DNA of 64,000 bases from Alteribacter natronophilus (GTDB lineage Bacteria; Bacillota; Bacilli; Bacillales; Salisediminibacteriaceae), in assembly GCF_006007885.1 (NCBI RefSeq), contig NZ_VCRO01000001.1:1178001-1242000 (forward strand), given 5' to 3'. A program made the position numbers and the translations under genes. The notes under the pieces are model-generated. The model saw only the letters and a program-made list of their open reading frames with translations, made no database searches and was not told the DNA's origin. Positions 46,712-58,294 of the stretch are shown in pieces (position 1 is the stretch's first letter; each line of letters opens with the position of its first letter).

Positions 46712-47650
46712 ATGGGAGAGCTGTTTTCTTTATTTGCAATATATGTGGCGCTGTTTCTCTTCGGTATGACAGTCATGCGGCAGGGGCTCTTAAACATGCA
46801 GGGGCGGAGCCTTTCAGCGTGGCTTGTCCGGTTTGTAGACCGCCCGTATAAAGGCCTGCTGATGGGGGCGGTGGTGACGGGACTTCTCCAGAGCAGTTCC
46901 GCTGTGATGGTGATGACGGTCGGTCTGGTGGCTGCGAGAGTTATTTCCTTTCGTCATTCGATTGGCATTATGCTCGGAGCGAACATTGGTACCTGTCTCA
47001 CTCTTGAAATTGTGGCGATGAATACAACGTGGCTTATTGTTCCCCTTCTTGTGATTGGCGTTCCGCTTCTTATGACCAGAAATCATATACTGTTCTGTAT
47101 CGGCTGTTTTTCGTTTGGACTTGGCAGTATTTTTGTTGCCATGCACGGTTTTGAAACACTGGCTTATCCCCTGTCTTCCATTGCATCGGTATATGACTGG
47201 CTGACAGGCACCGATGAAAAAAGCACACTGGCTCTTCTGGCAGGGATTGTGCTGAGCGGGGTGATCCAGTCCAGTTCGGCTGTTTCTGCCATTACCATGT
47301 CCTTTATGAACGAACAGATTTTTTCACTTCCTACTGGAATTGCCATTATGCTGGGAGCAAATATCGGTACCTGTATAACAGCCTGGCTTGCGAGTATTGG
47401 GGGCAGTGTGGAATCACGCCTTACGGCCTATGCACACATATGGATTAATGTTATAGGTGTGATCGTGTTTTTTCCGTTCCTTCACGTCTTTTCGGATCTG
47501 CTCAGATTAACTGCTGAAACTCCGGCAGTACAACTGGCACATGCTGCCACAGTATTTAATATTATTTCTTCTGCGGTTCTCCTGCCGTTTACGGACCGTT
47601 TTGCCGGCTTCCTGATCTGGATTCACAGGATACGGGATCCGCGTATTTAA
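46712..47650 (+). CDS. yqeW: Na/Pi cotransporter family protein YqeW
   Basis: 312 residues with about eight to nine membrane segments. The two inverted halves each carry the hallmark QSSS motif (GLLQSSSAVMVM about 59 and GVIQSSSAVSAIT about 190) and the repeat LGANIGTC, the signature of the sodium/phosphate cotransporter family. It probably moves phosphate with sodium. Start ATG 46712 has AGAGGT 7 bases upstream. It stands divergent from rpsU and convergent to deoC. Confidence 0.92.
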   Translation: MGELFSLFAIYVALFLFGMTVMRQGLLNMQGRSLSAWLVRFVDRPYKGLLMGAVVTGLLQSSSAVMVMTVGLVAARVISFRHSIGIMLGANIGTCLTLEIVAMNTTWLIVPLLVIGVPLLMTRNHILFCIGCFSFGLGSIFVAMHGFETLAYPLSSIASVYDWLTGTDEKSTLALLAGIVLSGVIQSSSAVSAITMSFMNEQIFSLPTGIAIMLGANIGTCITAWLASIGGSVESRLTAYAHIWINVIGVIVFFPFLHVFSDLLRLTAETPAVQLAHAATVFNIISSAVLLPFTDRFAGFLIWIHRIRDPRI

Positions 47651-47654
47651 ACAG

Positions 47655-47706
47655 AAAAAAGGATGCCCATTTGAAGCAGCACGGCTGCATGGGGCATCCT
47701 TTTTTA
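47655..47706. terminator. Bidirectional terminator between yqeW and deoC
   Basis: AAAAAAGGATGCCC and GGGGCATCCTTTTTT form a long stem with an inner GCAGC/GCTGC pairing; A and T tracts on both sides suit termination in both directions. Confidence 0.92.
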
Positions 47707-47746
47707 AATATTTTTTCCGACATTAGACAACCGGTCAGAGAGCACA

Positions 47747-48427
47747 TTAATAATCGGAGTCTGATGTACCGCCCGTTACAATGGCAATTCCTGCGCTTGC
47801 ACCGATCCTCGTTGCGCCTGCATCAATCATTTCCAGTGTGGCTGCTCTGTCACGAACGCCGCCGGATGCTTTTACGCCAATGTCAGGGCCGACCGTTTTG
47901 CGCATAAGAGCGATATCCTCCACCGTCGCTCCTCCTGAAGAAAAACCGGTGGAAGTTTTAACGTAATCGGCACCTGCTTTTACGGAAAGCTCGCAGGCAC
48001 GCACTTTTTCCTCCTCTGTGAGAAGGGCAGTCTCAATAATTACTTTTGTAAGGGCCTTTCCGGATGCAGAATCAACCACTGCTTTAATGTCACGGAGCAC
48101 ATGCTCGTCATCTCCCGCTTTTAAAGCACCAATGTTGATAACCATATCAACTTCGCCTGCTCCTTTTTCAATCGCGTCCTTCGTTTCGAACGCTTTGGTT
48201 TCGGGAGTTGAGGATCCGAGCGGGAAGCCGATTACCGTACATACTTTCACGTTCGGAGTATCTTTAAGAATGCTGTATGCAGTTTCAATCCATGCAGGAT
48301 TTACACATACAGATGCAAAAGAATATTCCTTCGCTTCTTCTGCAAGGGTTTCAATCTGATCTTTGGTTACCTCGGGTTTCAGCAGCGTATGGTCAATATA
48401 GGATGCAAGGTCAAGGTTGCTGTTCAT
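47747..48427 (-). CDS. deoC: Deoxyribose-phosphate aldolase
   Basis: 226 residues. [10 protein letters not shown] begins the TIM barrel, [10 protein letters not shown] and VIIETALL carry active-site positions, and DYVKTSTGF holds the Schiff-base lysine. It splits deoxyribose 5-phosphate to glyceraldehyde 3-phosphate and acetaldehyde. This gene is not in the B. subtilis order between yqeW and mtaB. A weak GAAAGTGAG site precedes the ATG. A perfect palindrome lies upstream and may be an operator. Confidence 0.95.
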   Translation of the reverse strand: MNSNLDLASYIDHTLLKPEVTKDQIETLAEEAKEYSFASVCVNPAWIETAYSILKDTPNVKVCTVIGFPLGSSTPETKAFETKDAIEKGAGEVDMVINIGALKAGDDEHVLRDIKAVVDSASGKALTKVIIETALLTEEEKVRACELSVKAGADYVKTSTGFSSGGATVEDIALMRKTVGPDIGVKASGGVRDRAATLEMIDAGATRIGASAGIAIVTGGTSDSDY

Positions 48428-48462
48428 ATTAAAACACTCACTTTCACGGATGATCTGGCCAA

Positions 48463-48478
48463 AGAGGTACGTACCTCT
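48463..48478. promoter_or_regulatory. 16 bp palindrome before deoC, possible operator
   Basis: AGAGGTACGTACCTCT is a perfect 16 bp palindrome 36 bases before the deoC start. Its right half, GTACCTCTCAG, occurs again at 48583-48593. The region between them includes a possible -10 (TATGAT on the minus strand). A local regulator of deoC is an inference. Confidence 0.5.
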
Positions 48479-48619
48479 CAGGCAACCTTAATTATCATAG
48501 CACGTTTATTATTGTTTGACGAGAAAAGCCGTTCATACATTCCGTGCCTTCGGGTAAATCTCCCATATACGTTACACGGTGCAGTACCTCTCAGAAATAC
48601 CCTCAATCGCTGTCTCCAG

Positions 48620-48653
48620 AAAAACACCCCGCAGCCAGGACGGTTACGGGGTG
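48620..48653 (-). terminator. Terminator after mtaB
   Basis: On the minus strand CACCCCG and CGGGGTG with an internal CC/GG pairing, followed by five T residues. Confidence 0.85.
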
Positions 48654-48662
48654 GTACGGAAT

Positions 48663-50006
48663 CTATTCTGCTGAAGCTACAGGCTGACGCGCATCATCTT
48701 CCACGATACGGACAAATTGCCCCTCGTTATACGGGTAGCCTGCTTTCGTAATCTTCACTTTACAGATCTCTCCGATCAGACTCTCGTCACCGTCGAAGGT
48801 CACTTTCATATAGTTGTCACTGTATCCCACGAGAAGGTTTCCTTCGCTTCCTTTTTCCTCGGGAATCACTTCGAGAACATCGTCTTCAAACCGCGAAGCG
48901 TACTCCTTGGCGAGCTGATTGCTCAGTTCAATCAGACGGTGCACTCTGTCGTTCTTAACCTGGTCATCCACCTGGTCATCCATTCGTGCAGCGGGAGTTC
49001 CCGTACGCTTGGAATAAGGGAATACGTGAAGTTCGGAGAAATGCAGATCCCGGATAAAATCAAAAGTCTCCTGAAATTCCTCATCGGTTTCGCCGGGAAA
49101 GCCGACAATGACATCAGTTGTTACTGCCAGCCCGGGCAGGGCCTTGTGAAGACGGCCGACACGCTCGGCAAAGAATGCATTTGTATACTTTCTGCGCATG
49201 CGCTTAAGAACCGTATCGGAACCGGACTGCAGCGGTACGTGAAGATGCCGGACGATTTTTTCGGACTGGTCAATAACCTCAATAACACGGTCTGTGATCT
49301 GACTTGCTTCAATGGAGGAAATCCGGATCCTTTTAAGCCCCTCCACTTTTTCAAGCTCAAGAAGAAGGTCAGCCAGGCTGTAATCCTTCATATCCTCCCC
49401 GTACCCTCCGGTATGGATTCCGGTAAGGACAATTTCCTTATAGCCGGCGTCCACGAGCTGACGGGCCTGTACGAGAACGTCTTCCGGTTTCCGGGAACGG
49501 AGAAGTCCGCGTGCCCACGGGATGATACAGAACGTACAGAAGTTATTGCAGCCTTCCTGAATTTTGAGGCTGGCACGGGTACGATCCGTAAATGCAGGCA
49601 CATCAAGTTCCTCGTACACACGTGTTTTCATAATATTGCCCACACCATTAATCGGTTCACGTTCTTCACGGAACTGTTCAATGTAGGGAATCATTTTGTG
49701 ACGGTCCTGTGTACCTACAACAATATCCACTCCGGGAATCGCCATAATTTCTGCAGGTGAAGTCTGGGCGTAGCACCCCGTCACGCAGATAACGGCATCC
49801 GGATTTTTCCGGATCGCACGCCGGATCACCTGACGGCTCTTCTTGTCTCCGGTATTCGTAACTGTACACGTATTAATGACGTATACATCCGATGTCTGAT
49901 CAAATTCTGTCTTTTCGTAGCCGGCTTTTTTAAAAAGCTGCCAGATCGCTTCAGTTTCGTAATGGTTTACTTTACAGCCTAATGTATGAAATGCAACGGA
50001 AGGCAT
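48663..50006 (-). CDS. mtaB: tRNA (N6-threonylcarbamoyladenosine37-C2)-methylthiotransferase MtaB
   Basis: 447 residues. Three N-terminal cysteines of the MTTase domain occur in LGCKVN, NTCTVT and GCYAQ; the radical SAM cluster motif is CNNFCTFCIIPWARG; a C-terminal TRAM domain starts about residue 380. MtaB converts t6A to ms2t6A at position 37 of tRNAs reading ANN codons. Six bases separate it from rsmE, so the two are cotranscribed. Confidence 0.95.
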   Translation of the reverse strand: MPSVAFHTLGCKVNHYETEAIWQLFKKAGYEKTEFDQTSDVYVINTCTVTNTGDKKSRQVIRRAIRKNPDAVICVTGCYAQTSPAEIMAIPGVDIVVGTQDRHKMIPYIEQFREEREPINGVGNIMKTRVYEELDVPAFTDRTRASLKIQEGCNNFCTFCIIPWARGLLRSRKPEDVLVQARQLVDAGYKEIVLTGIHTGGYGEDMKDYSLADLLLELEKVEGLKRIRISSIEASQITDRVIEVIDQSEKIVRHLHVPLQSGSDTVLKRMRRKYTNAFFAERVGRLHKALPGLAVTTDVIVGFPGETDEEFQETFDFIRDLHFSELHVFPYSKRTGTPAARMDDQVDDQVKNDRVHRLIELSNQLAKEYASRFEDDVLEVIPEEKGSEGNLLVGYSDNYMKVTFDGDESLIGEICKVKITKAGYPYNEGQFVRIVEDDARQPVASAE

Positions 50007-50012
50007 GTGTGA

Positions 50013-50765
50013 TCACCTCGATAATTCAAAATGGTAGGAAATTGCCGAAAGGGCATAGAGCGGGGCTGTTTCAGCCCGCAGAATCCGGGGACCGAGAGCA
50101 CAGGACACGGCTTTGGCCCGGGTCAGATCTTCAATTTCACGATCAGAAAAACCGCCTTCGGGACCGGCAATAACAAGTATGCGGCTTCCCGGGTCTGTTT
50201 CGTTTAACACCTGTGACAGGCGGCTTTTCTCATCGTTTCTTGCCTCTTCTTCGTATGCAGCAACAACGCTGTCATACTCGGATACGAGGGAAACAAGCTG
50301 CTTAAATGTCATGACTTCCCGAACGGACGGAACACGGCTCCGATGGGATTGTTCGGCTGCTTCCTGGGCAATTTTCGTCCAGCGTTCCAGCTTTTTCTGC
50401 ACTTTTCCGGCATTAAGCTTTACAACGGAACGCTCTGCTTCGAAAGGGATAAATTCAGCTGCTCCGAGCTCAGTGCCTTTCTGAATGACGAGTTCAAGCT
50501 TATCTGCTTTCGGCAGACCGCATGCAATGGTGACATGCACCGGAAGTTCAGCGGAACGCGCTTCTCTTTCAAGAACTGTTCCTTCGGTTCTCTCCGCGCT
50601 TACGCTGGTGAGACGCACACGAAAACAGGTGCCGGAGCGGTTGCAGCATACCACCTCGTCACCTTCTGACATTCGCATCACTTTCGCTGTATGTTTCGCT
50701 TCGTCTCCAGTCATTATAACACCGTCATGCTGGAATTGCGCATCATCCAGAAAATACCTCTGCAT
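50013..50765 (-). CDS. rsmE: 16S rRNA (uracil1498-N3)-methyltransferase RsmE
   Basis: 250 residues. The SPOUT methyltransferase motifs are GLPKADKLELVIQKGTELG, VIAGPEGGFSDREIE and ALGPRILRAETA, which form the trefoil knot and bind S-adenosylmethionine; the N-terminal PUA-like part binds RNA. The ATG at 50765 has AGGTGA 5 bases upstream; a GTG three codons earlier overlaps it. Confidence 0.95.
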   Translation of the reverse strand: MQRYFLDDAQFQHDGVIMTGDEAKHTAKVMRMSEGDEVVCCNRSGTCFRVRLTSVSAERTEGTVLEREARSAELPVHVTIACGLPKADKLELVIQKGTELGAAEFIPFEAERSVVKLNAGKVQKKLERWTKIAQEAAEQSHRSRVPSVREVMTFKQLVSLVSEYDSVVAAYEEEARNDEKSRLSQVLNETDPGSRILVIAGPEGGFSDREIEDLTRAKAVSCALGPRILRAETAPLYALSAISYHFELSR

Positions 50766-50872
50766 CTGAATCACCTAAAGTCCGTTCCCTATAGGAATGG
50801 GATTATTTTTCTGTCCTGAAACAGGTTTTAATTAAACCGATTCTGTCTGTACTTAATCGGCAGACCGATGGC

Positions 50873-51817
50873 CTATGCCTCCGGCTTTTCTGCCACAATC
50901 GACAGCCAGTCTTCCATTTCAATGACTTCGGCAATCGTGAATCCGCTCTTCCTTAGAGCATCCTTGACGAGATTGCGTTTGGCGCTGATGATACCGGATG
51001 TAATGATTGTCCCACCTGGATTCAGCTGTTCAAAAGCATCGTCTGTCATGCGTACAATGACTTCAGCGAGAATATTAGCCACGATCAGATCCGGCGTTTC
51101 ATCCACGTTTTTAAGCAGGTTGTTCTGGCGGATGGAAACGACGTCCTGGGCTTTATTGAGCTTCACATTGATATTGGCTGTTCTCACCGCTACGTCATCC
51201 AGGTCCATTGCCAGCACCCGGCCCGCCCCAAGTTTGGCACAGGCAATACTGAGTACACCGGAACCTGTTCCCACATCGATAACGTGGTCACCTTCCTGCA
51301 TATATTTTTCAATAGCCTGCATGCACAGAACAGTGGTGGGGTGCGTACCGGTTCCAAATGCCATACCCGGATCCAGTTCGATGATCAGTTCCTGGTCGGA
51401 CACTTTCTCGTACTCTTCCCACGTAGGGGTAATGGTCAGCCGGTCCGACACTTTTACCGGCTTGTAGTATTTTTTCCAGGCTGTTGCCCACTCCTCTTCG
51501 TTCACTTCGCTGAGGGTAACATGGTTGTGGCCGATATCAATATCATAGGTGATCAGGTTACTGATTGCACCCTTGATTTCATCCACCGTATCACCAAGAA
51601 AACTGTTTACCGGCAGATACGCCTTAAGAATAATTCCCTCTTCCGGATAATCATCCGGGGAAAGCTGATAGATTTCACCGAATGCAGTTTCCCATTCACG
51701 GGTCAGATCCCCGGGATCTTCAATAACGACCCCGCTGGCACCGGCTTCATGCAGGATGTTGCTTACCGGTTCAACTGCCTCCTGTGTAGTGTGAATACTA
51801 ATTTCAGACCATTTCAT
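50873..51817 (-). CDS. prmA: Ribosomal protein L11 methyltransferase PrmA
   Basis: 314 residues, family length. The N-terminal substrate-binding domain (about 1-110), then [19 protein letters not shown], the SAM motif [14 protein letters not shown], and [12 protein letters not shown]. It trimethylates lysines and the N terminus of L11. Together with dnaJ, 25 bases upstream, it follows the heat-shock operon, a conserved Bacillus arrangement. Confidence 0.95.
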   Translation of the reverse strand: MKWSEISIHTTQEAVEPVSNILHEAGASGVVIEDPGDLTREWETAFGEIYQLSPDDYPEEGIILKAYLPVNSFLGDTVDEIKGAISNLITYDIDIGHNHVTLSEVNEEEWATAWKKYYKPVKVSDRLTITPTWEEYEKVSDQELIIELDPGMAFGTGTHPTTVLCMQAIEKYMQEGDHVIDVGTGSGVLSIACAKLGAGRVLAMDLDDVAVRTANINVKLNKAQDVVSIRQNNLLKNVDETPDLIVANILAEVIVRMTDDAFEQLNPGGTIITSGIISAKRNLVKDALRKSGFTIAEVIEMEDWLSIVAEKPEA

Positions 51818-51842
51818 AATCCATCAGCTCCCCAGCTTGATT

Positions 51843-52964
51843 TTATTCACCGAAGCTTTTAAACGCCCGCTTTGCCTTGGCAAAGAAGTTGTCATTCTGC
51901 TCATCTGGTGACGATCCGGTTTCTTCTGCAAAACTGCGCAGAATTTCCTTTTGTTTTTCAGAAAGGTTTTTCGGTGTGACAACACGGACGCGGACAAACT
52001 GGTCGCCCTGTCCGGCACCGCGTACATTCGGCACTCCTTTGCCTTTCAGACGGAATTCCGTACCCGTCTGTGTGCCCGCAGGAATTTTCAGGCTGATTTT
52101 GCCTTTCAGGGTAGGCACTTCGATTTCATCACCGAGTGCAGCCTGGGCAAAAGTAAGCGGCATGTCACAGTACAGGTTATCGCCATCGCGCTTGAAGAAC
52201 TCGTGCGGCTTCACGTTGAAGACGACAAACAGGTCTCCGGGAGGTCCTCCATTGGCACCCGGTTCGCCCTGTCCTGCTACGCGGATCTGCTGGCCTGTAT
52301 CGACACCTGCAGGTATTTTAATGTGAATCTTCTTGCGTTTTTTCACTTTACCCTGGCCGCCGCAAGTCTTACAGCGGTCCTTGATCATCTGGCCGGTACC
52401 CTGACAGTGGTTACAGACACGGCGATTGACGACACGGCCAAACGGTGTGTTCTGCTCCACGTTAAGCTGTCCGGCACCACCGCAGTGCCTGCAAGTCTCC
52501 GGCTGCGTTCCCGGTTTTGCCCCGGAACCGTGACACGTCTCACACGTTTCTTCACGTGGGATCTCTATATCCATTTCTTTGCCGAAAACCGCTTCCTTAA
52601 ACTCCAGAGTCATGGTGTACTGAAGATCCGATCCCTGACGCGGGGCATTTGGATCACGGCGCCCGCCGCCTCCGAAGAACATGTCAAAGATATCACCAAA
52701 ACCGCCAAAGTCACCTCCACCGGCACCTCCGCCACCGAACTGGTTCGGATCGGTATGACCGAAGCGGTCATAATGGGCACGTTTCTGTGAGTCACTGAGC
52801 GTATCGTACGCTTCCTTGACTTCTTTGAACTTTTCCTCTGCTCCCGCTTCCTTGTTCACGTCCGGATGGTACTGGCGCGCGAGCTTCCGGTATGCTTTCT
52901 TTATATCCGCCTCGGAGGCATCCTGTCCGACTCCGAGCACATCATAAAAATCTTTTTTGCTCAT
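51843..52964 (-). CDS. dnaJ: Co-chaperone DnaJ
   Basis: 373 residues. The J domain carries HPD in ARQYHPDVN (about residue 34), followed by a Gly/Phe-rich linker, four CxxCxGxG zinc modules ([32 protein letters not shown]) and the client-binding C-terminal domain. It stimulates the ATPase of DnaK. The ATG at 52964 has GGGAG 8 bases upstream. It is separated from dnaK by a spacer with a terminator-like hairpin, so partial read-through may set its level. Confidence 0.97.
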   Translation of the reverse strand: MSKKDFYDVLGVGQDASEADIKKAYRKLARQYHPDVNKEAGAEEKFKEVKEAYDTLSDSQKRAHYDRFGHTDPNQFGGGGAGGGDFGGFGDIFDMFFGGGGRRDPNAPRQGSDLQYTMTLEFKEAVFGKEMDIEIPREETCETCHGSGAKPGTQPETCRHCGGAGQLNVEQNTPFGRVVNRRVCNHCQGTGQMIKDRCKTCGGQGKVKKRKKIHIKIPAGVDTGQQIRVAGQGEPGANGGPPGDLFVVFNVKPHEFFKRDGDNLYCDMPLTFAQAALGDEIEVPTLKGKISLKIPAGTQTGTEFRLKGKGVPNVRGAGQGDQFVRVRVVTPKNLSEKQKEILRSFAEETGSSPDEQNDNFFAKAKRAFKSFGE

Positions 52965-53042
52965 CGTATCCACTCCCGACTGCTAATCCATAACGAATAT
53001 CTTATCACTGACTCGTTTCTCCCGCAACATTCTACAGTGCAT

Positions 53043-53064
53043 GAAAAAGAGGGTCTCCCCCTCT
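53043..53064 (-). terminator. Weak terminator between dnaK and dnaJ
   Basis: On the minus strand AGAGGG, loop GGAGA, CCCTCT and five T residues. Only a 6 bp stem, so likely an attenuator within the operon rather than a full stop. Confidence 0.6.
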
Positions 53065-53065
53065 C

Positions 53066-53150
53066 AGGTGCCCGGCTCTCTCCAACAGATGTCGTATACA
53101 GCGTCTTTCTTTTCCTATGCCGTATACCATATCGGAGGTGCCTGGCACTT
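53066..53150. repeat. 85 bp imperfect inverted repeat in the dnaK-dnaJ spacer
   Basis: Arms of about 30 bases: GTGCCCGGCTCTCTCC...GATGTCGTATAC on one side and, on the complement, GTGCCAGGCACCTCCGATATGGTATAC. A 20-base loop separates them. The right end contains GGTGCCTGGCAC, itself palindromic. In the transcript it could fold into a long hairpin just ahead of the weak terminator. Confidence 0.6.
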
Positions 53151-53185
53151 CAGATTCGGGACACCCTCTCTCATATCAGCACTGC

Positions 53186-55057
<1,872 letters not shown>

Positions 55058-55072
55058 TTAAAGTATGTAGTT

Positions 55073-55672
55073 TTATTCGCTCACTTTGACCATAGCCGGT
55101 CTGATGACGCGATCGTTCAGCATGTAGCCTTTCTGCATTTCCTCGACTACAGTGTTTGATTCGTGTTCATCGGACTGTACCTGCATAACCGCCTGATGGT
55201 AGTGGGGATCAAATGGTGTTCCAACTGCTTCAATCGGTTTAATTCCTTCAGCTTCAAGTGCTTCCCTGATCTGACGGTAAACCATTTCCATTCCCTGGAG
55301 AAGACTTTTGCCGTCTTCTGACTCAACCTCAACCATCATCGCCCGCTCGAAGTTATCGAGAGCCGGAAGCAGCTTTTCTGCAAGCTTCTGGGCGCGGTAT
55401 TTAGCGTCCTCTTCCTTTTCCTTGCGTGTACGGCGTCGAAAATTATCGTAATCAGCCTGGTTGCGGAGAATACGGTTGTTGAGTTCCTCAATCTTTGCTT
55501 CAAGTTCCTCCACACCGATGCTGTTATCCTCTGATTCTGACTGCTCGGTTTGTTCAGCTTCCGCCTCTGCAGCCGGGTTTTCATCCGCCGTCTGCTCAGC
55601 GTCTGCTTCTTTTTCCACACGCTCGAGTTCCTCTTCTTCAATTGTGTGTGTTTTTTTATCCTGCTGTTCCAT
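55073..55672 (-). CDS. grpE: Nucleotide exchange factor GrpE
   Basis: 199 residues. A very acidic N-terminal extension (about 1-55, many Glu) is followed by the long dimeric coiled coil ([16 protein letters not shown]) and the beta domain ([31 protein letters not shown]). It releases ADP from DnaK. The ATG at 55672 has GAGGAGG 8 bases ahead; a GTG three codons earlier overlaps that site. Confidence 0.96.
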   Translation of the reverse strand: MEQQDKKTHTIEEEELERVEKEADAEQTADENPAAEAEAEQTEQSESEDNSIGVEELEAKIEELNNRILRNQADYDNFRRRTRKEKEEDAKYRAQKLAEKLLPALDNFERAMMVEVESEDGKSLLQGMEMVYRQIREALEAEGIKPIEAVGTPFDPHYHQAVMQVQSDEHESNTVVEEMQKGYMLNDRVIRPAMVKVSE

Positions 55673-55815
55673 TCCGTTCACCTCCTCAAAAGCATAAAAA
55701 ATATGTTTCTATTCATGGAACAGTCTCTTTTACCTGCACGAAGCCGGCAAAAGAGACCCGGTAACTACCCAGTATGTGAGAATAATACCGTTGCATACAT
55801 TTGTCAATATTTCCG

Positions 55816-56850
55816 TTAATCGGATTTTTGATACCGCTGTTTAAGCAGGTTCGTCAGATCCTTTGAAAAGAAGTCAAGCAGACCTACAACACGCTGATAT
55901 TCCATCCTTGTCGGACCGAGTATGCCCACGGTGCCAAGGTGCTTGCCGTCCATCGAATAGGTTGCTGTAATAACAGAGCAGTCATCAAACGGGGCAAACT
56001 GGTTTTCCTCCCCGATCCTGATTCTTACTCCCTGTTCCTCTGAACGGAACAGCCTGGATACGAGAGCATCCTCTTCCAGTGTATTTAGCAGCTCTCTTAC
56101 TCTGTTCACATCGTTAAATTCAGGCTGCGAAAGGATGTTCGTTTTGCCTGCGTAATACACTTTCTCATTGTGGGAGTCCTTAAATGCGCTGTTCAGAAGC
56201 TCTATCGCCTGTTCGTGGTGATCGATATACTTCGCCAGGACATTACGGATCTCGGTTGTGAGCTTGTGGCGCAGGTGAATGAGGGGAACCCCTCTCAGAC
56301 GCTCATTGAGAATATTGACGATCTTCTCAATCTCTCCTATATCCAGACCTTCAGGAATTGAAACCGCCTGATTTTCAACATGACCTGTATCCGTCACTAT
56401 TATGGCTACTGCATTGTCTTTTGAAATCGGCACAAGCTGAATCTGGTGAAGCCTGGATTCAAATATTTCGGGGCCGAGAACAATTGACGTGTAGCTCGTC
56501 AGGCTCGACAGAATTTTTGCGCTCTGCTGAATGATTTTTTCAAACTCGAGAAAACGCTGTTCGTACATAAGCCTGATATCGGACACTTCATTTTTACTGA
56601 GCGCCGCAGGTGATAACATGTGATCGACAAAGTACCGGTACCCTTTCTGAGACGGAATTCTGCCTGCAGAACTGTGCGGCTTCTCAAGAAAACCGAGTTC
56701 TTCGAGATCCGCCATTTCGTTCCGGATTGTCGCCGGGCTGAAGTTCATGTCGTCCCTTTTGGAAACACTCCGGGAACCGACGGGCTCTGCATGGCAAACA
56801 TAATCATCAATGATCGCTTTAAGTATGAGCAGCTGTCGTTCTGTGAGCAT
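55816..56850 (-). CDS. hrcA: Heat-inducible transcription repressor HrcA
   Basis: 344 residues. An N-terminal winged helix (LTERQLLILKAIIDDYV to LGFLEKPHSSAGRIPS, about 1-75) binds CIRCE, followed by a GAF-like and an inserted domain. HrcA needs GroEL to fold, so titration of chaperones by heat relieves repression. The ATG at 56850 is 6 bases from GGGAGGG. First gene of hrcA-grpE-dnaK-dnaJ, and its operator lies 16 bases upstream of the start. Confidence 0.97.
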   Translation of the reverse strand: MLTERQLLILKAIIDDYVCHAEPVGSRSVSKRDDMNFSPATIRNEMADLEELGFLEKPHSSAGRIPSQKGYRYFVDHMLSPAALSKNEVSDIRLMYEQRFLEFEKIIQQSAKILSSLTSYTSIVLGPEIFESRLHQIQLVPISKDNAVAIIVTDTGHVENQAVSIPEGLDIGEIEKIVNILNERLRGVPLIHLRHKLTTEIRNVLAKYIDHHEQAIELLNSAFKDSHNEKVYYAGKTNILSQPEFNDVNRVRELLNTLEEDALVSRLFRSEEQGVRIRIGEENQFAPFDDCSVITATYSMDGKHLGTVGILGPTRMEYQRVVGLLDFFSKDLTNLLKQRYQKSD

Positions 56851-56865
56851 GAACATCCCTCCCTG

Positions 56866-56892
56866 TTAGCACTCCCGGTTAACGAGTGCTAA
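56866..56892. promoter_or_regulatory. CIRCE operator of the heat-shock operon
   Basis: TTAGCACTC, 9 bases, GAGTGCTAA: a perfect CIRCE element. It lies between the hrcA start and an AT-rich -10 region; on the minus strand TTGACA at 56927-56932 is the likely -35. Confidence 0.98.
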
Positions 56893-56990
56893 ATCTATAA
56901 TATAAAGTATCAATTTCATTTCCGGTTGTCAAGATAAAAGGGGCTGTTCCGCGGCACTTGATTGTACCGTCGGAAATCCCCTGTTACCAG

Positions 56991-58136
56991 TCAATCGAGC
57001 AGGAAATGCTCAAACACTTCGTTACCAAGAAAACGGCCCTTTTCAGTCAGTCTGAGACAGCTTCCGGAGCGCTCAAGCAGCCCCTGCTTCATGAGCTTAT
57101 CGACAGTGGCGCCGAATACTTCGGTGACCGGTTTTCCGTACCGCTTTTCAAAACGGGAAAGAGAAACACCTTCTGTCTTTCTCAGACCCATAAAGAGCTC
57201 TTCCTCCATCTGCTCTTTTACAGGAACAGCATGCTCCTCCCTGTAGGGGAGCTCTCCATCAGCTATTGCCTTCATATACTTCGGCAGGGGACCGTGATTC
57301 TGCCTGCGCACACCTTCCATATAGCTGTGGGCGCCGGCACCGATCCCGTAATATTCTTCGTTGTTCCAATAAGTGATGTTATGAACGCTTTCTTTATTCC
57401 CTCTGGCAAAATTACTGATTTCATACATATGAAAACCGGCTTCCGCAAGCTTTGAGATCAGAAGATCGTACATATCCGCTTCCGTATCTTCATGCGGAAG
57501 GGAAAGTCTGCCTTTTTTTGCAAGCTGGTAAAAGACAGTTTTCTCTTCAATTTTAAGGGAGTAGGCGCTCACGTGCTCGATTCCGAGGGATACGGCACGG
57601 TCGATCGTATCCTCGAAATTGCTGAGCGTCTGCCCCGGAAGGCCGAACATGAGGTCAATGGAGATGTTTTCAAATCCAGCTTCACGGCACTTTTCAATCG
57701 TATCGGTCACATCTTCCGGCTTATGATCCCGACCGATTTTTTTAAGGAGATCCCCGTCGAAAGTCTGTACGCCAATACTCAGACGGTTTACGCCGTTTCG
57801 TCTCATCATCGCCAGTTTGTCCGGTTCTGCACTGCCGGGATTTACTTCCACGGTAAATTCGATACGGTCCGGCTCATTGATCCTAAAGTGATGGCGGATC
57901 GCCAGAAGAAGCTTTTCAAGCTGGACGGTCGACAGGGATGTAGGAGTGCCTCCCCCTACGTAGATGCTTTCTATCCGGTCAAACGGGAACCGGGCGACTG
58001 TCCGGCTCATCTCGGTTTCACAGTCATTCAGGTACTCGTCCACCGGCTGGTTTTTCAGGAAAAACTTATTGAAGTCACAGTAGTGACAGATCTGTTCACA
58101 GAACGGAACATGAACATAGACGGCTCTCGGCCCCAT
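56991..58136 (-). CDS. hemW: Haem chaperone/radical SAM protein HemW
   Basis: 381 residues. VHVPFCEQICHYCDF has the CxxxCxxC cluster motif, then YVGGGTPTSL, FTVEVNPGS and SIDLMFGLPGQT. The protein was long annotated as coproporphyrinogen III oxidase HemN; the cysteine spacing and lack of the HemN N-terminal extension favour HemW, which binds and transfers haem. Located between lepA and hrcA as in B. subtilis. The start has AAAGGCGGTGAG upstream. Confidence 0.92.
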   Translation of the reverse strand: MGPRAVYVHVPFCEQICHYCDFNKFFLKNQPVDEYLNDCETEMSRTVARFPFDRIESIYVGGGTPTSLSTVQLEKLLLAIRHHFRINEPDRIEFTVEVNPGSAEPDKLAMMRRNGVNRLSIGVQTFDGDLLKKIGRDHKPEDVTDTIEKCREAGFENISIDLMFGLPGQTLSNFEDTIDRAVSLGIEHVSAYSLKIEEKTVFYQLAKKGRLSLPHEDTEADMYDLLISKLAEAGFHMYEISNFARGNKESVHNITYWNNEEYYGIGAGAHSYMEGVRRQNHGPLPKYMKAIADGELPYREEHAVPVKEQMEEELFMGLRKTEGVSLSRFEKRYGKPVTEVFGATVDKLMKQGLLERSGSCLRLTEKGRFLGNEVFEHFLLD

Positions 58137-58240
58137 CTGCTCACCGCCTTTCTTTATTGTAAAATTTGACCTTTCCTCTTATTTCAGCAGGAGCTCCGGC
58201 GCAGGCCCTCTGCTTCCTTTACACCCATACTGCTTCGTAA

Positions 58241-58286
58241 AAGAAAAGTGCCCCGGACAGGCAGATTAACGCACTCCCGGAACACT
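58241..58286 (-). terminator. Terminator after lepA
   Basis: On the minus strand AGTGTTCCGG and CCGGGGCACT form a stem with a long loop, followed by TTTTCTTTT. Confidence 0.85.
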
Positions 58287-58294
58287 CTGCTGAT

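Noticed and set aside
48717-49760. 347-codon frame antisense to mtaB
   Set aside because: Shadow of mtaB, which has all radical SAM motifs in the other strand.
56938-56983. Possible terminator after hemW
   Set aside because: GC-rich complementarity around TTTTA exists but the stem is interrupted and overlaps the hrcA promoter.
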